The position numbers and the translations under genes were made by a program. The notes under the pieces are model-generated. The model did not search any database, was not told the DNA's origin, and saw only the letters and a list, made by a program, of their open reading frames with translations. From Pseudomonas reactans (lineage in GTDB: Bacteria; Pseudomonadota; Gammaproteobacteria; Pseudomonadales; Pseudomonadaceae), in NCBI RefSeq assembly GCF_013385825.1, contig NZ_JACAPG010000014.1, positions 496,001 through 560,000 on the forward strand: a DNA stretch of 64,000 nt, read 5' to 3'. Positions 59,618 to 64,000 of this stretch are shown piece after piece; the first letter of the stretch is position 1; each line of letters starts with the position of its first letter.

Positions 59618-60703
59618 CTAGATTCCAGCATGTTCGAACGCCATCGGCTCTAGGCTCTTCATCTGCACCAAGGTCAGCGGCGCGAAGTTGCGATCAAGCT
59701 GCAGCTCTGCGAAACGCTCAACGGTCAGGCCGCCCTCACGAAACAACTTCGCTCGCACCGGCCCAATGGCAACGTCCTGAAACGCTGCGGGCTGAAGCTG
59801 AAGCCAGTGGTAGTAGTTGAGGTCGGCACTTACCTGCTTGCCGCCATCTGCGCCCACTGAAGCCCGCGTAGCGCCCTTGGCGAACATCGCGCTGAGCTTG
59901 GTCAGCAGGATGAAGGTGGTGCGGCAGTTCGGGTGAAATGGCGGCCTTGGGCCGGAATCCACTGGAAACTTGCGCTTGTCCATCGAGCGGCATTGCTGGC
60001 TGGTCTTGCTGTCCAGCGTGGCCACCATTTGGATCTCTTGCACGATATCCGTGTTGGCCTTCGCGACCTCCATGCGAGCCTGGGACGACACATGCTGAAT
60101 CGCGGTGTGCACGACCGTGCTGGCATTATGGTTGGTGGCGGCCAGGATGCCGTCTTTGTACCCTGCCGCCTTGGTGCCGCGAATGTTGCGAATGATCTGG
60201 AAGTTCGTCTGCCCTTCGAAGAAGCCCTGCCGGATCGTGCCGGTGAGGCGCTCACGCTCTGCACCGGTCCAGTCCTTGATGAAGGCCTTCAGCAGCTTCC
60301 CGCCGCCGGTTCCGCGCACGCTTAGCGGGTTCGTCAGCACCGCGGTGCGAATTGCAGCAGCTGTGGGCGCCACCACATCGAGCGACACGCCCACCGGTGC
60401 AGACCTGGCCAGGCTGGTCGCTTCGAACTCCGCCTCGTAGTTGGCGATATCTACAAGGTCGAGGTTCAACTGCGCGCTGTATCGGTCGAAGATACCCAGC
60501 AACAGGCTGTCGACCTCCTTAAGTAACGTTTCCAGGCGCTTGACGTTGTACTCGGTCAGATCTGACTGGGTGAGTCGGTCACGGATCGAACGATCAATCT
60601 CCTTGAGGAAGGGAGCAAACTTGCCCACCTCCCCAGCCTTGAGCTTTTCGAGGAAGACCGCGTGCCGTATGGTCGCGTCAAGGATTGCTTGGTTTGCCGC
60701 CAT
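59618..60703 (-). CDS. Head morphogenesis protein (Mu F / SPP1 gp7 family)
   Basis: 361 residues. The C-terminal two thirds hold the family core: FEGQTNFQIIRNIRGTKAAGYKDGILAATNHNASTVVHTAIQHVSSQARMEVAKANTDIV and QMVATLDSKTSQQCRSMDKRKFPVDSGPRPPFHPNCRTTFI, i.e. T-D-RT-C-D...PPFHPNCRCT. Such minor head proteins join the portal early in head assembly. Start ATG 60703 lies 26 bases inside the end of portal. Confidence 0.92.
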   Translation of the reverse strand: MAANQAILDATIRHAVFLEKLKAGEVGKFAPFLKEIDRSIRDRLTQSDLTEYNVKRLETLLKEVDSLLLGIFDRYSAQLNLDLVDIANYEAEFEATSLARSAPVGVSLDVVAPTAAAIRTAVLTNPLSVRGTGGGKLLKAFIKDWTGAERERLTGTIRQGFFEGQTNFQIIRNIRGTKAAGYKDGILAATNHNASTVVHTAIQHVSSQARMEVAKANTDIVQEIQMVATLDSKTSQQCRSMDKRKFPVDSGPRPPFHPNCRTTFILLTKLSAMFAKGATRASVGADGGKQVSADLNYYHWLQLQPAAFQDVAIGPVRAKLFREGGLTVERFAELQLDRNFAPLTLVQMKSLEPMAFEHAGI

Positions 60704-62096
60704 TCGGTTTGTCCTCGTCGTCTAGGCCCAGTCCGTCACCCTGCTCTTCCAACTCGCCGTCGATCTGCAGGTCAGTACGCTCTGGTGCGATCAGGCCCAG
60801 CTTGCGGAGGTACGCCCGAAGATCCGCTTTCGCAAAGCCGCCGTTCTGCCACAAGCCAACCAAGGCGGTGATCATCTGCGGATCAGCAGTCAGCTCGACG
60901 AACTCCTGATTCACCTGGTAGGCAACCTTCTTGTCAGCAATGCCCATGTAGGCGCAGCACCACATGATCGCCCGGGTGTAGGCCTCGCTGACGTTTGCCA
61001 CGCAACCGGCCAGAACCGAAGTGGATGCCGACTGATCGCCGCGGGACTCCGTTGCGGTCTTGGCGGCCAGTGACGCCACCACCATCCGGGCACCCAGTTC
61101 GATCATCATCTGGTTCTTATCGGCCATTGCCTCCTTGACCAGCGTGTTCGGCGCCGGTTGCGCGTAGCCGAATGCACCACCCGCCGGCAGCATCATGGGA
61201 GCCCTGGAGCCAACATAAACGCCGTTCTTCTCCATCCAGTCGCGCCACTGCTCATCAAGGCCGCTGATCCACGGCTGAGCCTGACCACACCAGAAGACGC
61301 TATCTTCGTAGTCGGCACTGTTCCGGTAATGGCCCAGGTTAATCATGGCAATGTCGTAGAGCGGCGACTCATCAATGCTTGGGTCGTTGTTCTGCGCGCC
61401 AGCGAAGGTGAACGGGATCTCCTTGAGACGCCCCGTGACGCCCTCCGGCCTGAACTCTTCGATGACGGCCAGTGGCCCGCCACCTTTCGGCCCGGATCGG
61501 CGCCAAACACGACAAACGAAACCGTCCTCCTCAAGCGCCAGTTCCCGGTACTGCTCAGCCGTCTTGTAGCCGAAGCCTTCAGGAATCTCCGGAGACTCGC
61601 GCAGCACCACCAGCGTCAGAACGCTGTGACCGTTCACCATGCCCGTGCGCCAGTTGATGATGTCTTCGGCGCAATAGGACAGGATCACCGAGTGACCTCC
61701 AATGCCGTCGTCTTGGTGATAGTCGACGTAAAGCCCGTGGCGCCCAGCTTCAAGCACCTTCTCCAGCGTCCCTTGGGAGTGCTGGTAAATGCTCACCCCG
61801 GAGCCGTTAGCGTTGTCTTGCAGGTATTCCAACTTCTTCGGGACCGTCAGCGTCGGATCTTTGTGGAAGGCCAAGCCCAGCAGCCCGTTACGGGTGTGCC
61901 CGGTGGCGTTCTTGAAAACCGCCCGCTCGCGGTAAGCCCGATTCCGGTCTTCGTTCTCCGGCGACTTGTCGTGCGCGTTGATGTACGGCAGCCGATCGAC
62001 TACCCGGTGCTGGCCCGCGCAGACGTCGCGAACGGTCGCCCAACGGTCCAGCACTGCCGTGTATTCCGCCCGCTTGAAGGAGACGTCGTTGCTCAT
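60678..62096 (-). CDS. Portal protein (DUF4055 family)
   Basis: 472 residues from ATG 62096, which overlaps the terminase stop by four bases (the longer frame upstream lies inside terminase and is not coding). MSNDVSFKRAEYTAVLDRWATVRDVCAGQHRVVDRLPYINAHDKSPENEDRNRAYRERAVFKNATGHTRNGLLGLAF and AEDIINWRTGMVNG are typical DUF4055 portal blocks. It forms the dodecameric DNA gate of the capsid and binds the large terminase. Confidence 0.93.
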   Translation of the reverse strand: MSNDVSFKRAEYTAVLDRWATVRDVCAGQHRVVDRLPYINAHDKSPENEDRNRAYRERAVFKNATGHTRNGLLGLAFHKDPTLTVPKKLEYLQDNANGSGVSIYQHSQGTLEKVLEAGRHGLYVDYHQDDGIGGHSVILSYCAEDIINWRTGMVNGHSVLTLVVLRESPEIPEGFGYKTAEQYRELALEEDGFVCRVWRRSGPKGGGPLAVIEEFRPEGVTGRLKEIPFTFAGAQNNDPSIDESPLYDIAMINLGHYRNSADYEDSVFWCGQAQPWISGLDEQWRDWMEKNGVYVGSRAPMMLPAGGAFGYAQPAPNTLVKEAMADKNQMMIELGARMVVASLAAKTATESRGDQSASTSVLAGCVANVSEAYTRAIMWCCAYMGIADKKVAYQVNQEFVELTADPQMITALVGLWQNGGFAKADLRAYLRKLGLIAPERTDLQIDGELEEQGDGLGLDDEDKPNGGKPSNP

Positions 62097-63394
62097 CGGG
62101 CGTATCCCATTTTGATAGCGGTGACCGGTTTGATGATCGGGTACTCGCGGTGGATGAAGTAGCCGCCGGCGTCGTTCGCGTGATCGATGCCGGCGGTTTT
62201 GTCTGGCTCCCCGTTCGCGCCCCACACTTGCTGCTCCAGGCCATCGGCATAAGTAGGACAGGTGAAAGGGTTGATCAAGTAGCGGCGATCCCCCTGCGCA
62301 TTGCAGAAGACGGCGTTCATCGCATTGATACGGTCCTTCACCGGCGGGTTTGACGCGGGCGCGATGACCATGAACCCGGCCTGCTTGAGCATGGCCAAGT
62401 CGGTGATGCTTGCGTTCACGGATTTGCGTGAGTCGCCAGAGGCATCCGGGTAGATCCTGATCTCGCACGTCTTCTTGAAGTCGTTGCCGTCGTGCTGCCA
62501 GTAGCGCTCTTTGATTCGGCGGATCATGTCGGGCGTGTCGTATCCGTCGATTAGCTCATCCACCGCCCTGGGCAGCCCCTGGTCACGTTTGACATGGGTG
62601 ATCGCCGCCATTTTGCCCACGTTGAAGTCCATCCCGATGAACAGCGGCTCGCCGGGCTGCACGGTGTCGAAGCATCCGTTGAGCTTGCGGTCGTAGGCGG
62701 TGTAGATCGTGCCGGACGTGAGGTTGACGAACTGGCCCTTGAGGTACGCCATGATCAGCTGTGGCGGATACGACTCCATCAGGGATGCAATGTAGTCATC
62801 CGGCAGGTTCAGCTCGTTGTCGAAGGTGCTGGCCTGCACCAGGCCGTACATCTCCTTGAGCGACGGCTTGTCGCGCAGCTGCTTCACGAACTGCAGGAAG
62901 ACGAACTTGAAGCCTTCCGGCGTAGTGGTGACATCCACCCCGTTCTTCAGCCCGGGCAAGTTGTAGCGCATACGGGCGATGATCTTGCGCCAGGCCTGTT
63001 GAGCCTTGACGGCAGTAAGAACGTCCAGCTCATCCACCAGGGCATGGCCAATCTTGAAACCGACAATCGTCTGCGGCTTCTCCATCGACCGACAGATCAC
63101 AGTGCCGCGGTACTGCCGGCCGCTGTAGATGTGAACTTCGTGGTTCGCCTGGTTGATCTTGGTCTTCAGCCCCCAGTCGTAGGCCACCTCATCCATGGTC
63201 GGATAAAAGATGTCCCGAATCTGCGGGTAGGTCGGTGCGAAGTAGCCAGCGTTGACGCCGGGCCACTCCATGAAGTGTTTGCTCAGTGCCGAACAGCCCA
63301 CCCAGGTCTTGCCTGAGCCGAAGCCTGCAACGAACGCGCGGAATTTGTGAGGCAGCGTGAGGAACTGAGCCTGCGGAACGTTAAGGCTCGGCAT
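62093..63394 (-). CDS. Terminase large subunit
   Basis: 433 residues from ATG 63394, with GAGGAAG 4-10 bases upstream. ATPase Walker A GFGSGKT (24-30) and Walker B-like ALVDELD (118-124), then the RNase H-like nuclease start (LFIGMDFNVGKMA). It pumps DNA into the prohead and cuts concatemers. It overlaps terS by 14 bases and portal by 4. Confidence 0.95.
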   Translation of the reverse strand: MPSLNVPQAQFLTLPHKFRAFVAGFGSGKTWVGCSALSKHFMEWPGVNAGYFAPTYPQIRDIFYPTMDEVAYDWGLKTKINQANHEVHIYSGRQYRGTVICRSMEKPQTIVGFKIGHALVDELDVLTAVKAQQAWRKIIARMRYNLPGLKNGVDVTTTPEGFKFVFLQFVKQLRDKPSLKEMYGLVQASTFDNELNLPDDYIASLMESYPPQLIMAYLKGQFVNLTSGTIYTAYDRKLNGCFDTVQPGEPLFIGMDFNVGKMAAITHVKRDQGLPRAVDELIDGYDTPDMIRRIKERYWQHDGNDFKKTCEIRIYPDASGDSRKSVNASITDLAMLKQAGFMVIAPASNPPVKDRINAMNAVFCNAQGDRRYLINPFTCPTYADGLEQQVWGANGEPDKTAGIDHANDAGGYFIHREYPIIKPVTAIKMGYAR

Positions 63395-63842
63395 TCGGCT
63401 TCCTCGCATCCACCACATCAACCTGGATGCGGGTCGGGATAACTGGTTCGTCGCCAGCCTCTTCCTTCTTTGAGCGGTTCACGAACATATCACCGGTTTC
63501 TTTCGCCGCCTGCTCCAAGATCTGCATGGCCAAACCGATGTTTTTCATCGACTCAGCTCTCTCCACGAAACGGTTCATGGCGCGAAGGCGAAAGGCACGG
63601 TTGGCTATCGGGATCTCGACAGTTTCTTCCCTGAAGCGCTTGCGGCACTCTTCGAAAAACGTCTTCCACTTCTGCCCAAGGTCACGACCGGAATACTTCG
63701 TTGGGTCGTATCGCTCACACAGTTGGCGGGATACTTCGATGCCGTATTGCTCCTTGACGGCCTGACAAACCTGACTGGGGGTGTCGAAGCAGGCCAGGGC
63801 TTGGACAATAAAGGCCTTCACCTCATCTTTCAGGGCTGCCAT
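63381..63842 (-). CDS. Terminase small subunit (DUF2280 family)
   Basis: 153 residues from ATG 63842 (a TTG at 63860 is in frame). AALKDEVKAFIVQALACFDTPSQVCQAVKEQYGIEVSRQLCERYDPTKYSGRDLGQKWKTFFEECRKRF is the DUF2280 helix-turn-helix-like pattern with a coiled-coil middle. It recognises the packaging site of the phage DNA and passes it to the large subunit. First gene of the late packaging set seen in this window. Confidence 0.9.
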   Translation of the reverse strand: MAALKDEVKAFIVQALACFDTPSQVCQAVKEQYGIEVSRQLCERYDPTKYSGRDLGQKWKTFFEECRKRFREETVEIPIANRAFRLRAMNRFVERAESMKNIGLAMQILEQAAKETGDMFVNRSKKEEAGDEPVIPTRIQVDVVDARKPNAEP

Positions 63843-63873
63843 AGATTCGTTTTCCGTCAAGGGCTGTCAAGGA

Positions 63874-64000
63874 TTAAGCCGACTTGAGCAGACAGGTTCC
63901 GCAGGCCCTCGCAATGTTCAATTTCCCCACCTCAGCAGGACTGTTTGCAGCATCCACCAACGCTTGAACGTCAGGGCTTGCACCGTAGCGGCGGACCACA
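63874..64000 (-). CDS. Partial hypothetical phage protein at the right edge
   Basis: On the minus strand the frame is open from the window edge to the TAA at 63874-63876: VVRRYGASPDVQALVDAANSPAEVGKLNIARACGTCLLKSA, 41 codons plus stop. A two-cysteine ending (ACGTCLL) and the position before terminase suggest a small accessory protein. Too little to classify. Confidence 0.4.
   Translation of the reverse strand, partial: VVRRYGASPDVQALVDAANSPAEVGKLNIARACGTCLLKSA

Noticed and set aside
61158..62162. A 334-codon plus frame opposite portal.
   Set aside because: Shadow of portal; low-complexity composition and no family features.
62097..62468. Upstream extension of the portal frame.
   Set aside because: It lies inside terminase, is arginine-rich shadow sequence, and the ATGA overlap at 62093-62096 gives a better start.
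1..64000. CRISPR arrays, tRNA or rRNA genes.
   Set aside because: No regularly spaced repeats with unique spacers and no cloverleaf-like or rRNA sequence was noticed.

Overview
The window looks like a Pseudomonas chromosome, most likely of the P. fluorescens group. This rests on the GC-rich coding style and on the gene set: PssA, LpxO, Ku/LigD, an Efe iron operon and very large dermonecrotic-toxin-like proteins. It divides into a host part (1 to about 24.9 kb), a transition (about 24.9-29.9 kb) and most of a lambda-like siphophage prophage (about 29.9 kb to the right edge). The prophage runs mainly on the minus strand and continues past base 64000. No integrase and no attachment site could be recognised.

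Host part. After the tail of an efflux channel come two paralogous giant proteins (520-4038 and 9641-13339, both minus). They flank an AraC-type regulator and a plus-strand iron operon, efeU-efeO-efeB plus a second short EfeO-like protein, with a Fur-box-like site upstream. Next are pssA, a TetR regulator with a perfect palindrome inside its own promoter, a DUF1348 protein, a PQQ-type sugar dehydrogenase with a small exported partner, a ku-ligD end-joining operon, lpxO, a small TIGR03067-like protein, a methyltransferase and an MFS transporter.

Transition. A gene-poor 700-base stretch is followed by a two-domain KaiC-like ATPase paired with a stand-alone receiver protein, a MITE-like 205-bp element, small unknown genes, an XRE regulator and a YedK/HMCES-type protein.

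Prophage. Read from right to left (5' to 3' on the minus strand) the order is: small terminase, large terminase, portal, head morphogenesis, scaffold, capsid, neck genes, tail terminator U, tube V, chaperones G and GT (with a GGGAAAC slippery site), tape measure H, M, L, K, then after a gap I, J, tail-tip accessory genes, endolysin, and Rz with Rz1 nested inside it. Three single genes sit inside the structural block (53592-54242, 55788-56090, 59122-59616). A 9-kb accessory block separates K from I, which are neighbours in lambda. It holds an Arc-like repressor, two antirepressors, a tandem-HTH regulator, several small unknown genes, a 29-residue lipoprotein, an AT-rich OLD-family ATPase/TOPRIM nuclease and small orphans.

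The most interesting signals are a candidate structured non-coding RNA of about 300 nt between I and J, with its own promoter and terminator; a recurring hairpin/U-run/Shine-Dalgarno leader in front of late genes; the P22 immI-like Arc/antirepressor locus; the OLD defence candidate with its neighbours; and the KaiC-receiver pair. All functional calls are by reading motifs and context; no database search was run.
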